A program made the translations under genes and the position numbers. 64,000 nucleotides of DNA from Pseudomonas sp. Leaf48 (lineage in GTDB: Bacteria; Pseudomonadota; Gammaproteobacteria; Pseudomonadales; Pseudomonadaceae): assembly GCF_001421885.1 (NCBI RefSeq), contig NZ_LMLH01000004.1, positions 1-64,000 of the forward strand, read 5' to 3'. Under the pieces are notes generated by a model. That model had not been told where the DNA came from, made no database searches, and saw only the letters and a list, made by a program, of their open reading frames with translations. Below are positions 37,921 through 47,375 of this stretch, piece after piece; positions within the stretch are counted from its first letter, which is position 1, and each line of letters starts with the position of its first letter.

Positions 37921-38817
37921 TTATTGCTTGCCCAGCGCAAAGTTGGGCAATGCTCCCACCGGCTGCTTGAACTGGTACGGAATCGACACCAGCCCCATCC
38001 CGGTGTTGCGCTGAACCACGAAGTGCAAGTGCGGCCCGCTGCTGTTGCCGGTATTGCCCGATAACGCCAGCGCGCTGCCCACCTCGACTCGTTGACCTTC
38101 ACGGACACTGACCGAACCTTTCTTCAGGTGCAGGTACACGCCCATCGTCCCGTCACTGTGCAGCACCCGCACGAAATTGCCCGATGGATTGCTGCCGCGC
38201 CCGGTCTGGCTGTTCTCGACCTTCACCACGACCCCGGCGCGCGCGGCAATGATCGGCGTGCCTTCAGGCATGGCGATGTCCATTGCGTAACGATTCTTAG
38301 GTCCATAGTGGCTGTATTGGCCGTTAGCGCCCTGACTTATGCGAAACGGTCCGCCACGCCAAGGCAAGGGGTATCGATAGCCTGTGGCGATCCCAGAGGG
38401 GTCACCCAGCGAAAATCTCAACCTGGGGGTGTATGCGATTGGCCTTCCGGCCTTGGTCGCGGTGAGCTGTGCCAGACGAACACTGGTGCGCAGCGGTATC
38501 ACTCGTCGAATCGGCCGGCCCGGCGCGCCGCTGACGTTCTTCAACCCGGAAAATCCCAGTTCGATTTCGACCGGCGCATACAGGTCATTGCGCACGTACA
38601 CAGTGTCAACGCCGTCCTTCTTCATCACCACGTAATACACCTGGCGCTCCAGGCGTTCGTCCATACGATCGCGCAACGTAAACACCTTGGAGCCTTTCGT
38701 GGGGCGGTCGCTATAGGAGACCACGCCATTGGCGTCGGTGGACTTGTAGATCGTCAAGGCCAAAGCCGGGGCGGCGGCCATGAGCAGACCACATAGAAGC
38801 AGCAGGCGCGCGAGCAT
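37921..38817 (-). CDS. Peptidoglycan DD-metallopeptidase family protein (M23)
   Basis: A 298-residue exported protein. It has a signal peptide (about 1-20), then a DUF4124-like segment (IYKSTDANGVVSYSDRPT), and a C-terminal M23/LytM domain (about 180-280). The zinc ligands of M23 enzymes are recognisable: the HYGPKNRYAMD (H...D) pair and the HLHF motif near residue 270. It is likely an envelope peptidoglycan endopeptidase or activator. It is convergent with the CNNM transporter gene. Confidence 0.88.
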   Translation of the reverse strand: MLARLLLLCGLLMAAAPALALTIYKSTDANGVVSYSDRPTKGSKVFTLRDRMDERLERQVYYVVMKKDGVDTVYVRNDLYAPVEIELGFSGLKNVSGAPGRPIRRVIPLRTSVRLAQLTATKAGRPIAYTPRLRFSLGDPSGIATGYRYPLPWRGGPFRISQGANGQYSHYGPKNRYAMDIAMPEGTPIIAARAGVVVKVENSQTGRGSNPSGNFVRVLHSDGTMGVYLHLKKGSVSVREGQRVEVGSALALSGNTGNSSGPHLHFVVQRNTGMGLVSIPYQFKQPVGALPNFALGKQ

Positions 38818-38936
38818 GGGCGGGATTCTGTCGAGTAAGGCTTGGGACCAAGCCTAGCAGTCGCAATTGACCTGCGTAGTCGGCAGATGTTTCAAAATGG
38901 GCAGCCTGGTAAATGTGCGGTGAATTCATTAACCCC

Positions 38937-39002
38937 ATCGCGAACAAGCCCGCTCCCACAATTGAAATGCATTCCAATGTGGGAGCGGGCTTGCTCGCGA
39001 TG
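38937..39002. repeat. REP palindrome pair (TGTGGGAGCGGGCTTGCTCG type)
   Basis: ATCGCGAACAAGCCCGCTCC and its mate GGAGCGGGCTTGCTCGCGAT are inverted around a short spacer. It lies between two minus-strand genes. Confidence 0.85.
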
Positions 39003-39024
39003 GCATACGGGCAGGCGGCGAAGG

Positions 39025-39939
39025 TTACGCACCCGGAATAAATTGCTTCTGCGCCGTACCACGGGCGATCAACCGCGAGATGTAATCGAGCTTCTGCGTA
39101 TCCTGGTCGACAAAACGGAAAGTCAGTTGCAACCACTCGCTGTCGGGCTTTTGTTCGTGGGCCACGACCGCGTGCAGGTAGCCGTTGAGGCGGGCAACTT
39201 CGGCGTTATCCCCCTGCTCCAGGTCGAGCACGGCGCTATCAAGAATCTGCGGCAGAGCCTCGGTACGTTTCACCACCAACAGCGCTTCCTTGAGGCTCAA
39301 GGCCTTGATTACGCATTGCTGGATGCCGTTCGGCAAGCGCAATTGGCCCTGGCCGCGGCCACTGGCGATTGCAGCCGATGACGAGGCCGCAGGGACTTTG
39401 AGCGGCGGGCTGTTCAGCAGGCCTCGGGAGGGATTGGCAGCAGGGCTGGAAGTTGCTGCGCTCACGGCAGGCTTGCCGCTGGTCAACGCGTTCAGAGAGT
39501 CATTGCCGTACGGCGAGCTCACTTTACTCGGCGCACTGCTGACCAAGGCGTCGAGCTTGCCCACCTTATGCAACGCCTGTTTGACCTTGTTGACCAGTTG
39601 CTCGTTGGTAAATGGCTTGCTGACGTAGCCGGAAACGCCGGCCTGAATCGCCTGGACAACGTTTTCCTTGTCTCCACGGCTGGTCACCATCACGAAGGGC
39701 ATGGCCTTGAGACCCTCCTGCTCGCGGCACCAGGTCAGGAGTTCCAGACCGGACATTTCCGGCATTTCCCAGTCGCACAGAACCAGATCGAAGGCTTCCT
39801 TTACCAGCATGGCCTGGGCCTTTCTGCCATTGATCGCGTCTTCGATGCGCATGCCCGGGAAATGGTTACGCAGGCACTTCTTCACCAGGTCACGAATGAA
39901 CGAAGCGTCGTCCACGACCAACACACTGACCTTACTCAT
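39025..39939 (-). CDS. Response regulator with receiver and C-terminal PilZ-like domain
   Basis: A 304-residue protein. The N-terminal CheY-like receiver (about 1-122) has D10/D11, phosphoacceptor D56 (LVLCDWEMPEMSG) and the KPF lysine. A Ser/Ala-rich linker (about 130-195) is followed by a C-terminal domain (about 200-304) similar to PilZ-type modules, ending RLIARGTAQKQFIPGA. I cannot find the RxxxR/DxSxxG c-di-GMP motif, so ligand binding is doubtful. No sensor kinase is adjacent. Confidence 0.8.
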   Translation of the reverse strand: MSKVSVLVVDDASFIRDLVKKCLRNHFPGMRIEDAINGRKAQAMLVKEAFDLVLCDWEMPEMSGLELLTWCREQEGLKAMPFVMVTSRGDKENVVQAIQAGVSGYVSKPFTNEQLVNKVKQALHKVGKLDALVSSAPSKVSSPYGNDSLNALTSGKPAVSAATSSPAANPSRGLLNSPPLKVPAASSSAAIASGRGQGQLRLPNGIQQCVIKALSLKEALLVVKRTEALPQILDSAVLDLEQGDNAEVARLNGYLHAVVAHEQKPDSEWLQLTFRFVDQDTQKLDYISRLIARGTAQKQFIPGA

Positions 39940-40065
39940 CCATCACCCCTTAAAAAAGTCCCGGCAAGCATACCGTCTTGCTGATGGCATATTGCCAATA
40001 ACGCTCAGTCACGCCGGACTTTTCGTTCGCGGGTGCTGCCTTTGGAATTCGTGGGCCGCAAACAA

Positions 40066-40100
40066 AAACGCCCGGCCAACAGGCCGGGCGTGTTCATTGG
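40066..40100 (-). terminator. Intrinsic terminator of the pst-phoU operon
   Basis: The stem ACGCCCGGCC / GGCCGGGCGT with loop AACA, with an A-run on the outer side that reads as T-run on the minus strand. It lies 14 nt past the phoU stop. Confidence 0.8.
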
Positions 40101-40106
40101 GCAATC

Positions 40107-40868
40107 TTACTTATCGTCAGATTTGCCCGGAACATTAGCGGTTTCCCCGCCGGTTCCTTCAACTTCTTCTTTCATGCGTTTAAGACCCAGGTGACGCACG
40201 TCGGTGCCGCGCACCAGGTAAATCACCAGTTCCGAAATGTTGCGCGCGTGGTCGCCGATGCGCTCAAGCGAACGCAGCACCCAGATAATGCTCAAGACGC
40301 GCGAGATAGAGCGCGGGTCTTCCATCATGTAGGTGGCCAGCTCACGCAGGGCGGTCTTGTACTCGCGGTCGATGATCTTGTCGTACTGCGCCACCGACAA
40401 CGCCAGATCGGCGTCGAAGCGGGCAAAAGCGTCCAGTGCGTCGCGGACCATGTTGCGCACCTGGTCGCCGATATGGCGCACCTCGACGTAACCGCGCGGC
40501 GCTTCACCTTCTTCGCACAACTGGATGGCGCGACGGGCGATCTTGGTCGCTTCGTCACCGATGCGCTCCAGGTCGATCACCGATTTGGAAATGCTGATGA
40601 TCAGACGCAAGTCGGACGCGGCCGGCTGACGACGGGCCAGAATGCGCAGGCATTCTTCGTCGATGTTGCGTTCCATCTGGTTGATCTGGTCGTCGATCTC
40701 GCGAACCTGCTGGGCCAGGCCGGAATCGGCCTCGATCAGCGCGGTGACCGCGTCGTTGACCTGCTTCTCGACCAGCCCGCCCATGGCCAGGAGGTGGCTG
40801 CGCACTTCCTCCAGCTCGGCGTTGAACTGCGCGGAAATGTGGTGGGTAAGGCCTTCTTTACTAATCAT
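40107..40868 (-). CDS. phoU: Phosphate signalling regulator PhoU
   Basis: A 253-residue protein made of two PhoU three-helix domains with metal-binding ExxxD motifs. It mediates repression of PhoR signalling by the Pst transporter under phosphate excess and prevents toxic phosphate uptake. The N-terminus MISKEGLTHHISAQFNAELEEV is typical. The start has AAGGA 8 nt upstream. It is the last gene of the pstC-pstA-pstB-phoU unit. Confidence 0.96.
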   Translation of the reverse strand: MISKEGLTHHISAQFNAELEEVRSHLLAMGGLVEKQVNDAVTALIEADSGLAQQVREIDDQINQMERNIDEECLRILARRQPAASDLRLIISISKSVIDLERIGDEATKIARRAIQLCEEGEAPRGYVEVRHIGDQVRNMVRDALDAFARFDADLALSVAQYDKIIDREYKTALRELATYMMEDPRSISRVLSIIWVLRSLERIGDHARNISELVIYLVRGTDVRHLGLKRMKEEVEGTGGETANVPGKSDDK

Positions 40869-40940
40869 GTTGGCGTCCTTGGAGCGTCCGGTAAGGTGCG
40901 GTGGACCGCAGCGTCAGTTCAATGAGCAACCACAGCTTTC

Positions 40941-41774
40941 CTAGCCGTAACGACCGGTGATGTAGTCTTCGGTCTGCTTCTTCGCCGGATTGGTGAACAG
41001 GGTATCGGTGTCGCCGAACTCCACCAGTTTGCCCATGTACATGAACGCGGTGTAGTCGGAAACCCGTGCCGCCTGTTGCATGTTGTGGGTCACGATGACG
41101 ATGGTGAACTTGGATTTCAGTTCGTAGATCAGCTCTTCGACTTTCAACGTGGAGATCGGGTCGAGTGCCGAGCACGGTTCATCGAGCAACAGCACTTCCG
41201 GCTCCACGGCGATGGTGCGGGCGATCACCAGACGTTGCTGCTGACCACCGGACAGGCCCAGTGCCGACTCGTGCAGACGGTCTTTGACTTCGTCCCACAA
41301 TGCCGCGCCTTTCAACGCCCATTCAACGGCTTCGTCGAGCACACGCTTCTTGTTGATGCCCTGGATGCGCAGGCCGTAGACCACGTTCTCGTAGATGGTT
41401 TTCGGGAACGGGTTCGGCTTCTGGAACACCATGCCGACACGGCGACGCAGTTCGGCCACATCTTCGCCCTTGCGGTAGATGTTGTTGCCGTACAGGTTGA
41501 TCGCACCCTCTACGCGACAGCCGTCAACCAGGTCGTTCATGCGGTTGAAGGTCCGCAGCAGCGTGGACTTGCCGCAGCCGGAAGGGCCAATGAAGGCGGT
41601 CACGCGCTGTTTCGGGATGTTCATGCTGACGTCGAACAGCGCCTGTTTGTCGCCGTAGAACAGGCTCAGGCCCGGTACTTCGATGGCTACGGTTTCCTGC
41701 TCGAGGCTCAGGCTCTGCTTGTCGCGACCCAGGGCCGACATGTTGATGCCGTGGGTATGTGTTTCGTGCTGCAT
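40941..41774 (-). CDS. pstB: Phosphate ABC transporter ATP-binding protein
   Basis: A 277-residue ATPase. Walker [12 protein letters not shown] (about 61-71), the ABC signature LSGGQQQR, Walker [13 protein letters not shown] and the H-loop histidine in IVTHNM are all present. The N-terminal [10 protein letters not shown] extension is typical for pseudomonads. It powers PstSCA phosphate uptake. It is 72 nt upstream of phoU, and 164 nt separate it from pstA, filled mostly by a REP pair. Confidence 0.97.
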   Translation of the reverse strand: MQHETHTHGINMSALGRDKQSLSLEQETVAIEVPGLSLFYGDKQALFDVSMNIPKQRVTAFIGPSGCGKSTLLRTFNRMNDLVDGCRVEGAINLYGNNIYRKGEDVAELRRRVGMVFQKPNPFPKTIYENVVYGLRIQGINKKRVLDEAVEWALKGAALWDEVKDRLHESALGLSGGQQQRLVIARTIAVEPEVLLLDEPCSALDPISTLKVEELIYELKSKFTIVIVTHNMQQAARVSDYTAFMYMGKLVEFGDTDTLFTNPAKKQTEDYITGRYG

Positions 41775-41844
41775 GGGAGGCTCCCTGTGCTAACAAATTC
41801 GGTTCAGTGAGCCGCAGGCCTTGCCTGCGGTTACGCAATTCTGT

Positions 41845-41934
41845 CTGTAGGAGCCGGCTTGCTGGCGATGGCATCACCGCGGTGAAACTGGCAGACCGAG
41901 TTGCCAGCATCGCCAGCAAGCCGGCTCCTACAGG
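41845..41934. repeat. REP pair between pstA and pstB (GTAGGAGCCGGCTTGCTGGC type)
   Basis: CTGTAGGAGCCGGCTTGCTG and its mate CAGCAAGCCGGCTCCTACAG are inverted about a 50-nt spacer. It lies within the operon, between two co-directional genes, and could stabilise or partly end the upstream transcript. Confidence 0.88.
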
Positions 41935-41938
41935 GTTG

Positions 41939-43609
41939 TCAGCTATCCAGCGCCTTGTACTTCTCGCGCAGGTGGTTACGGATGTACACCGCCGACAGGT
42001 TCAATGTCGCGATCACCAGCACCAGCAGCAACGCCGTGGCGTACACCAGCGGTCGTGCCGCTTCGACGTTCGGGCTCTGGAAGCCGACGTCATAGATGTG
42101 GAAGCCCAGGTGCATGATTTTCTGATCCAGGTGCAAGTACGGGTAGTTGCCGTCCACCGGCAGCGACGGCGCCAGTTTCACCACACCCACCAGCATCAGC
42201 GGCGCCACTTCACCGGCGGCACGGGCCACGGCGAGGATCATGCCGGTCATCATTGCCGGGCTGGCCATCGGGATAACGATCTTCCACAAGGTTTCAGCCT
42301 TGGTCGCGCCGAGGGCCAACGAGCCTTCGCGCACGGTGCGCGGGATTCGCGCCAGGCCTTCTTCAGTGGCCACGATCACCACCGGCACCGCCAGCAGCGC
42401 CAGGGTCAGCGAAGCCCAGAGCAGACCCGGCGTACCGAAGGTCGGCGCCGGCAGCGCTTCCGGGAAGAACAAGCGGTCGACCGAACCACCCAACACGTAA
42501 ACAAAGAAGCCCAGACCGAACACGCCGTATACGATCGCTGGAACGCCAGCCAGGTTGTTCACGGCAATCCGGATGATCCGGGTCAGGGTGTTCTGCTTGG
42601 CGTATTCACGCAGGTACACCGCCGCCAGCACGCCGAACGGCGTCACGATCATCGCCATGATCAGCGTCATCATCACGGTGCCGAAAATCGCCGGGAAGAT
42701 CCCGCCTTCGGTGTTAGCTTCACGCGGGTCGTCCGACAGGAATTCCCAGATCTTGCTGAAGTAGAAACCGACCTTGGTGAACGTACTCATCGCGTTCGGC
42801 TGGTAGGCGTGAACCACTTTGCCCAGACCGATTTCGATCTCTTTGCCGTTGGCATCGCGAGCCGTCAAGGCATCGCGGTTGAACTGCGCATGCAGATCGG
42901 CCAGACGCGCTTCGATGTCCTGATAACGCGCATTCAGTTCGGCGCGCTCGGACTCCATGTCCGCTTGCGCGGTGGCGTCGAGATTGCCTTCGAGTTCCAG
43001 TTTGCGACCGTGCAGACGGATGCGCTCCAGCCCGGCGTTGATTGCACCGATGTCGGTTTTTTCCAGCGACTTCAGTTGCGCTGCGAGGCCGTTCACACGG
43101 TTGATCCGCGCTTGCAGCTCAGGCCATGCCGCTTCGCCCTCGGCGATGACCTTCCCGTCCTGTTTGACGTTGACCAGGTAGCCGTAGAAATTGCCCCACT
43201 CGCGACGCTCGATCGCCATCAGCTCCGGCGGGGTCGTCTGGTTAGTCAGCCACTCGCCGACGATCCAGCTGAAGTCGTTGCCGTTGAGGTCACGGTTGCC
43301 GACCTTGATCAGCTCGCGGGTCATGAACTCCGGGCCTTCGTCAGGCACCGGCAGGCCAGCGCTTTTCAAACGCGCGCGCGGTACTTCTTCTTTCTGCACC
43401 ACCTCGCCAACGACCAGGTGATTGGCCTGGCCCGGCACGTTGTAGCTGGCGTGGATCAGATCCGCCGGCCAGAAGTGACCCAGGCCGCGCACGGCAATCA
43501 CTGCCAGCAGGCCAATGGTCATGATGACCGCGATGGACACCGCGCCACCGCTGATCCAGACGCCCGGGGCGCCGCTCTTGAACCATCCTTTCAGGGAGTT
43601 CTGTTTCAC
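41939..43609 (-). CDS. pstA: Phosphate ABC transporter permease PstA
   Basis: A 556-residue inner-membrane permease. The N-terminal half (about 1-265) carries one membrane helix and a long periplasmic region of the DUF3333 type. The C-terminal half (about 300-545) is the standard permease with the EAA-type loop near ALGATKAETLWKIVIPMA. This longer form is usual in pseudomonads; E. coli PstA is near 296 residues. The start is GTG at 43609 with AAAGGTAGAAG upstream. pstC lies 16 nt away. Confidence 0.94.
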   Translation of the reverse strand: MKQNSLKGWFKSGAPGVWISGGAVSIAVIMTIGLLAVIAVRGLGHFWPADLIHASYNVPGQANHLVVGEVVQKEEVPRARLKSAGLPVPDEGPEFMTRELIKVGNRDLNGNDFSWIVGEWLTNQTTPPELMAIERREWGNFYGYLVNVKQDGKVIAEGEAAWPELQARINRVNGLAAQLKSLEKTDIGAINAGLERIRLHGRKLELEGNLDATAQADMESERAELNARYQDIEARLADLHAQFNRDALTARDANGKEIEIGLGKVVHAYQPNAMSTFTKVGFYFSKIWEFLSDDPREANTEGGIFPAIFGTVMMTLIMAMIVTPFGVLAAVYLREYAKQNTLTRIIRIAVNNLAGVPAIVYGVFGLGFFVYVLGGSVDRLFFPEALPAPTFGTPGLLWASLTLALLAVPVVIVATEEGLARIPRTVREGSLALGATKAETLWKIVIPMASPAMMTGMILAVARAAGEVAPLMLVGVVKLAPSLPVDGNYPYLHLDQKIMHLGFHIYDVGFQSPNVEAARPLVYATALLLVLVIATLNLSAVYIRNHLREKYKALDS

Positions 43610-43625
43610 AGACTTCTACCTTTGC

Positions 43626-45908
43626 TTAAAGCGACGAGTATTTCTTGCGCAGACGCTGACGAATCAGTTCTGCCAGGGTGTTCATGACGAAGGTGAACAA
43701 CAGCAGCACCAGCGCCGAGAGGAACAGCACGCGGTAGTGGCTGCCGCCGACTTCCGACTCGGGCATTTCCACCGCAACGTTGGCAGCCAGGGTGCGCAGG
43801 CCTTCGAACAGGTTCATTTCCATGACCGGGGTGTTACCGGTGGCCATCAGCACGATCATGGTTTCACCGACCGCACGACCCATGCCGATCATCAACGCCG
43901 AGAAGATGCCCGGGCTGGCGGTGAGAATCACCACGCGGGTCATGGTCTGCCACGGCGTGGCACCCAAGGCCAGAGAGCCCAGGGTCAAACCGCGAGGCAC
44001 GCTGAACACGGCGTCTTCAGCGATGGAGTAAATGTTCGGGATGACCGCGAAACCCATGGCCAGGCCGACTACCAGAGCGTTGCGCTGGTCGTAGGTGATC
44101 CCCAGGTCGTGGGAAATCCACATGCGCATGTCGCCGCCGAAGAACCAGTTCTCCATGAACGGGCTCATGTACAGCGACAGCCAGCCCACAAACAGGATCA
44201 CCGGAATCAGCAGCGCACTTTCCCAGCCATCCGGAACTCTCAGGCGGATCGACTCAGGCAGACGGCTGAAGGTGAAGCCGGCGACCAGAATGCCGATCGG
44301 CAGCAACATCAACAGGCTGAAGATACCCGGCAAATGCCCTTCCACGTATGGCGCGAGGAACAGGCCGGCGAAGAAACCGAGGATCACCGTCGGCATCGCT
44401 TCCATCAGCTCGATCACCGGCTTGACCTTGCGGCGCATGCCCGGGGCCATGAAGTACGCGGTGTAGATCGCAGCAGCAACGGCCAGCGGCGCGGCCAGCA
44501 ACATGGCGTAGAAAGCCGCTTTCAGGGTGCCGAAGGTCAGTGGCGAGAGGCTCAGTTTCGGTTCGAAATCGGTGTTGGCCGCAGTCGATTGCCAGACATA
44601 TTTAGGCTCGTCGTAGTTCTCGTACCAGACCTTGCTCCACAGCGCGCTCCACGACACTTCCGGGTGCGGGTTGTCGAGCAGCAGCGGTTGCAGCTTGCCG
44701 CCGGCTTCGACGATCACGCGGTTGGCCCGCGGCGACAGACCGAAAACGCCTTGGGTTTCGGTTACCTGATCCACCAGCAGGGTGCGGTGGGCGGTGCTGT
44801 GGAACACGCCGAGCTTGCCGGAGGCGTCGAGGGCAAGGAAGCCCTTGCGGCGCTCTTCGGCGGTGATTTCAACGATCGGCGTGGTGCCCATCTGGAAGGT
44901 ACGGATTTGCTTGAGGCGCTGTTCGCCATCCGGGTCGCGGGCCATGAACCACTGGGCCAGGCCACCCTTGGAGTCGCCGAGGATCAGCGAGATACCACCC
45001 ACCAGTTGCGTACTGGCGGTGATTTGCGCTTCGCCATCTTCAAGCAGTTTGTAGCGACCGTTGAGGCTTTTGTCACGCAGGCTGAACACGTCGGCCTGGG
45101 CACGCCCGTTGATCACATACAGCCACTGCTGACGCGGGTCGACGAAGATGTTCTTCACCGGCTCGGTCATTTGCGGCAGATCGATACGCTTCTGCTCGTT
45201 GGTGATCTCGCCGGTCATCATGTTTTCTTCGCTGGTCAGCGACAAGACATTGAGTTGCGAACCGGTGGCGCCGACCAGCATCAGGGTCGAGTCGTTGGCG
45301 TTGAGGCTGACGTGCTCCAGGGCACCTCCGGCTTCGTTCAGCGCGATCGGCGCTTCGCCGTACGGGTACTCGATCGCCGGCGAAATGGTCTTCTTTCCAT
45401 CCGGATAGCTGACTTTATAGGTGTGACGGAACACCAGTGCCTGACCGTTGGACAGGCCCACTGCCACCAGCGGCTGACCTGGCTGATCTTCACCCAGGGA
45501 GGTCACGGTGGCGCCGGCCGGGACAGGCAGATCGACGCGCTTGAGTTCGGCGCCACTGTCGATATCGAAGAACAGTGCCTGGCCCTTGTCCGAAACCCGC
45601 ATGGCCACCTGGTTCTGCTCTTCCAGGGAGATCATCAGCGGCTTGCCGGCGTCTTGCATCCAGGCGGGCGTGATGGCGTCCTTGGCGGTCAGCTCGGCAC
45701 CCTGGAACAGGGGCGCGACGACGTAGGCAAGGAAGAAGAAAATCAGGGTGATCGCGCCGAGCACGGCGAGGCCGCCAACGAGGACGTACCAGCGGGTCAG
45801 GCGATCTTTGAGCGCACGGATGCGGCGCTTGCGTTGCAGCTCAGGCGTATTGAAATCAATTCGCTTGGGGGGATTTGTAGTCATGTTGGAATTGGCCAGA
45901 TCATTCAT
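43626..45908 (-). CDS. pstC: Phosphate ABC transporter permease PstC
   Basis: A 760-residue permease. An N-terminal membrane helix (about 38-60) is followed by a large periplasmic insertion (about 65-450). The C-terminal permease domain (about 470-755) contains the EAA loop ALGATPWQTMTRVVILTASP. E. coli PstC is about 319 residues; the extra part is a pseudomonad feature. The ATG at 45908 gives MNDLANSNMTTNPPKR; a GTG two codons earlier is also in frame, but the ATG has AGGGTG in front. A Pho box begins 22 nt upstream. Confidence 0.94.
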   Translation of the reverse strand: MNDLANSNMTTNPPKRIDFNTPELQRKRRIRALKDRLTRWYVLVGGLAVLGAITLIFFFLAYVVAPLFQGAELTAKDAITPAWMQDAGKPLMISLEEQNQVAMRVSDKGQALFFDIDSGAELKRVDLPVPAGATVTSLGEDQPGQPLVAVGLSNGQALVFRHTYKVSYPDGKKTISPAIEYPYGEAPIALNEAGGALEHVSLNANDSTLMLVGATGSQLNVLSLTSEENMMTGEITNEQKRIDLPQMTEPVKNIFVDPRQQWLYVINGRAQADVFSLRDKSLNGRYKLLEDGEAQITASTQLVGGISLILGDSKGGLAQWFMARDPDGEQRLKQIRTFQMGTTPIVEITAEERRKGFLALDASGKLGVFHSTAHRTLLVDQVTETQGVFGLSPRANRVIVEAGGKLQPLLLDNPHPEVSWSALWSKVWYENYDEPKYVWQSTAANTDFEPKLSLSPLTFGTLKAAFYAMLLAAPLAVAAAIYTAYFMAPGMRRKVKPVIELMEAMPTVILGFFAGLFLAPYVEGHLPGIFSLLMLLPIGILVAGFTFSRLPESIRLRVPDGWESALLIPVILFVGWLSLYMSPFMENWFFGGDMRMWISHDLGITYDQRNALVVGLAMGFAVIPNIYSIAEDAVFSVPRGLTLGSLALGATPWQTMTRVVILTASPGIFSALMIGMGRAVGETMIVLMATGNTPVMEMNLFEGLRTLAANVAVEMPESEVGGSHYRVLFLSALVLLLFTFVMNTLAELIRQRLRKKYSSL

Positions 45909-45930
45909 GCGCACACCCTAGCGATCCTGT

Positions 45931-45948
45931 ATGACAGAAAGATGACAA
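45931..45948 (-). promoter_or_regulatory. Pho box in front of pstC
   Basis: Read on the minus strand: TTGTCAT-CTTT-CTGTCAT, a perfect 7-4-7 PhoB site. A third, weaker repeat (GCGTCAC) lies one 11-bp step further upstream. The box ends only 22 nt before the pstC ATG. Confidence 0.8.
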
Positions 45949-46009
45949 TGCAGTGACGCAACAAATCCGCTGCCAGCAGGGACTGGCAGTGGATAGAGAA
46001 TTTGGGGGG

Positions 46010-46095
46010 TGTAGGAGCCGGCTTGCTGGCGAAAAATGGTACATCCGACGCATTTTCTGCGGATGGATGACCATCGCCAGCAAGCCGGCTCCTAC
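46010..46095. repeat. REP pair between pstC and pstS (GTAGGAGCCGGCTTGCTGGC type)
   Basis: TGTAGGAGCCGGCTTGCTGG and its mate CCAGCAAGCCGGCTCCTAC are inverted. It is the same subtype as the one between pstA and pstB. It lies just after pstS and may separate pstS from pstC expression. Confidence 0.88.
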
Positions 46096-46125
46096 CGAGC
46101 CCGGAGTAAATCCGGACTCAATTTG

Positions 46126-47127
46126 TTACTTTTTTGCGACTTCAGCGCCGCCTTCCTGCAGACCCAGGTCAGCCAGTGCTTTTGCAGCAACCTTGGCTGG
46201 CAACGGGATGTAGCCGTCTTTCACAACAACTTCCTGACCCTGTTTGGACAGAATCAGTTTCACGAACTCGGCTTCCAGCGGGGCCAGAGGCTTGTTCGGG
46301 GCTTTGTTGACGTAAACGTAGAGGAAGCGCGACAGCGGGTACTTGCCGTTCAGGGCGTTTTCTTCGGTGTCTTCGACGAAATCGGTGCTGCCTTTCTTGG
46401 CCAGAGCTACCGTTTTCACGCTTGCGGTCTTGTAGCCGATACCCGAGTAACCAACGCCGTTCAGCGAGGAGCTGATCGACTGCACGACCGAAGCCGAACC
46501 AGGTTGTTCGTTGACGTTTGGCTTGAAGTCGCCTTTGCACAAGGCTTCTTCTTTGAAGTAGCCGTAGGTGCCCGATACCGAGTTACGACCGAACAACTGA
46601 ACCGGCTTGTTCGCCAGGTCGCCGGTCACACCCAGGTCGCCCCAGGTTTTCACGTCGGTTTTAGCACCGCACAGGCGAGTGGACGAGAAGATCGCGTCGA
46701 CTTGCTCCATGGTCAGACCCTTGATCGGGTTGTCCTTGTGTACGAATACTGCCAGAGCATCCACGGCAACCGGGATAGCGGTTGGCTTGTAGCCATATTT
46801 GGTTTCGAAGGCTTGCAGCTCGTTGTCCTTCATCTTGCGGCTCATCGGGCCCAGGTTAGCGGTGCCTTCAGTCAGCGCAGGTGGCGCGGTCGAAGAACCG
46901 GCGGCCTGAATCTGGATGTTTACGTTCGGGTATTCTTTTTTGTAGTTCTCAGCCCAGAGGGTCATGAGGTTGGCCAAGGTATCGGAACCAACGCTGGACA
47001 GGTTGCCCGACACACCAGTGGTCTTGGTGTAGCTCGGGATAGCAGGGTCAACAGCGGCAACCGCGTTGGCAGTCGCAACGCCAGCAGCGACAAAAGTCAT
47101 TGCCGCCATCAAACGCTTCAGTTTCAT
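46126..47127 (-). CDS. pstS: Phosphate-binding periplasmic protein PstS
   Basis: A 333-residue exported protein. It has a signal peptide (about 1-24, ending ANAVAA) and a type II periplasmic binding fold with [14 protein letters not shown] and the phosphate-binding [13 protein letters not shown] segments. It captures inorganic phosphate for PstCAB and takes part in PhoU-PhoR signalling. The start has a strong CTAGGAG site. A Pho box lies about 78 nt upstream. It is transcribed ahead of pstC with a REP between them. Confidence 0.96.
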   Translation of the reverse strand: MKLKRLMAAMTFVAAGVATANAVAAVDPAIPSYTKTTGVSGNLSSVGSDTLANLMTLWAENYKKEYPNVNIQIQAAGSSTAPPALTEGTANLGPMSRKMKDNELQAFETKYGYKPTAIPVAVDALAVFVHKDNPIKGLTMEQVDAIFSSTRLCGAKTDVKTWGDLGVTGDLANKPVQLFGRNSVSGTYGYFKEEALCKGDFKPNVNEQPGSASVVQSISSSLNGVGYSGIGYKTASVKTVALAKKGSTDFVEDTEENALNGKYPLSRFLYVYVNKAPNKPLAPLEAEFVKLILSKQGQEVVVKDGYIPLPAKVAAKALADLGLQEGGAEVAKK

Positions 47128-47205
47128 GCCTTACTCCTAGCAGATAGGGTGTGTTAAGTCGGGGCCAAGTATCAGCAGGCCGTGTGAACACTCTATGGCT
47201 GAAAT

Positions 47206-47223
47206 ATGACAATTGGATGAAAG
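47206..47223 (-). promoter_or_regulatory. Pho box in front of pstS
   Basis: Read on the minus strand: CTTTCAT-CCAA-TTGTCAT, a 7-4-7 PhoB site with one mismatch in each half. A -10-like CATAGAGT lies about 10 nt downstream, and the pstS start is about 78 nt downstream, a normal promoter layout. Confidence 0.75.
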
Positions 47224-47262
47224 GCCAGTATTTGGGTTTTGCAGGCATACCGCGTTATCGTT

Positions 47263-47346
47263 CTTCGCGAGCAAGCCCGCTCCCACATTTAACCGAGTTC
47301 CTCAGGAGAATTGCGGTCGCAGGTGGGAGCGGGCTTGCTCGCGAAG
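47263..47346. repeat. REP palindrome pair (TGTGGGAGCGGGCTTGCTCG type)
   Basis: CTTCGCGAGCAAGCCCGCTC and its mate GAGCGGGCTTGCTCGCGAAG are inverted. It lies between the minus-strand MFS gene and the pstS promoter. Confidence 0.88.
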
Positions 47347-47375
47347 GCGAAAGTGAAGTCAATACATAATCGGGA

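Noticed and set aside
41759..45956. Two long plus-strand open frames (642 and 813 codons) opposite pstA and pstC
   Set aside because: Same reason: antisense shadow of real genes, with His/Arg/Gln-rich translation and no family resemblance.
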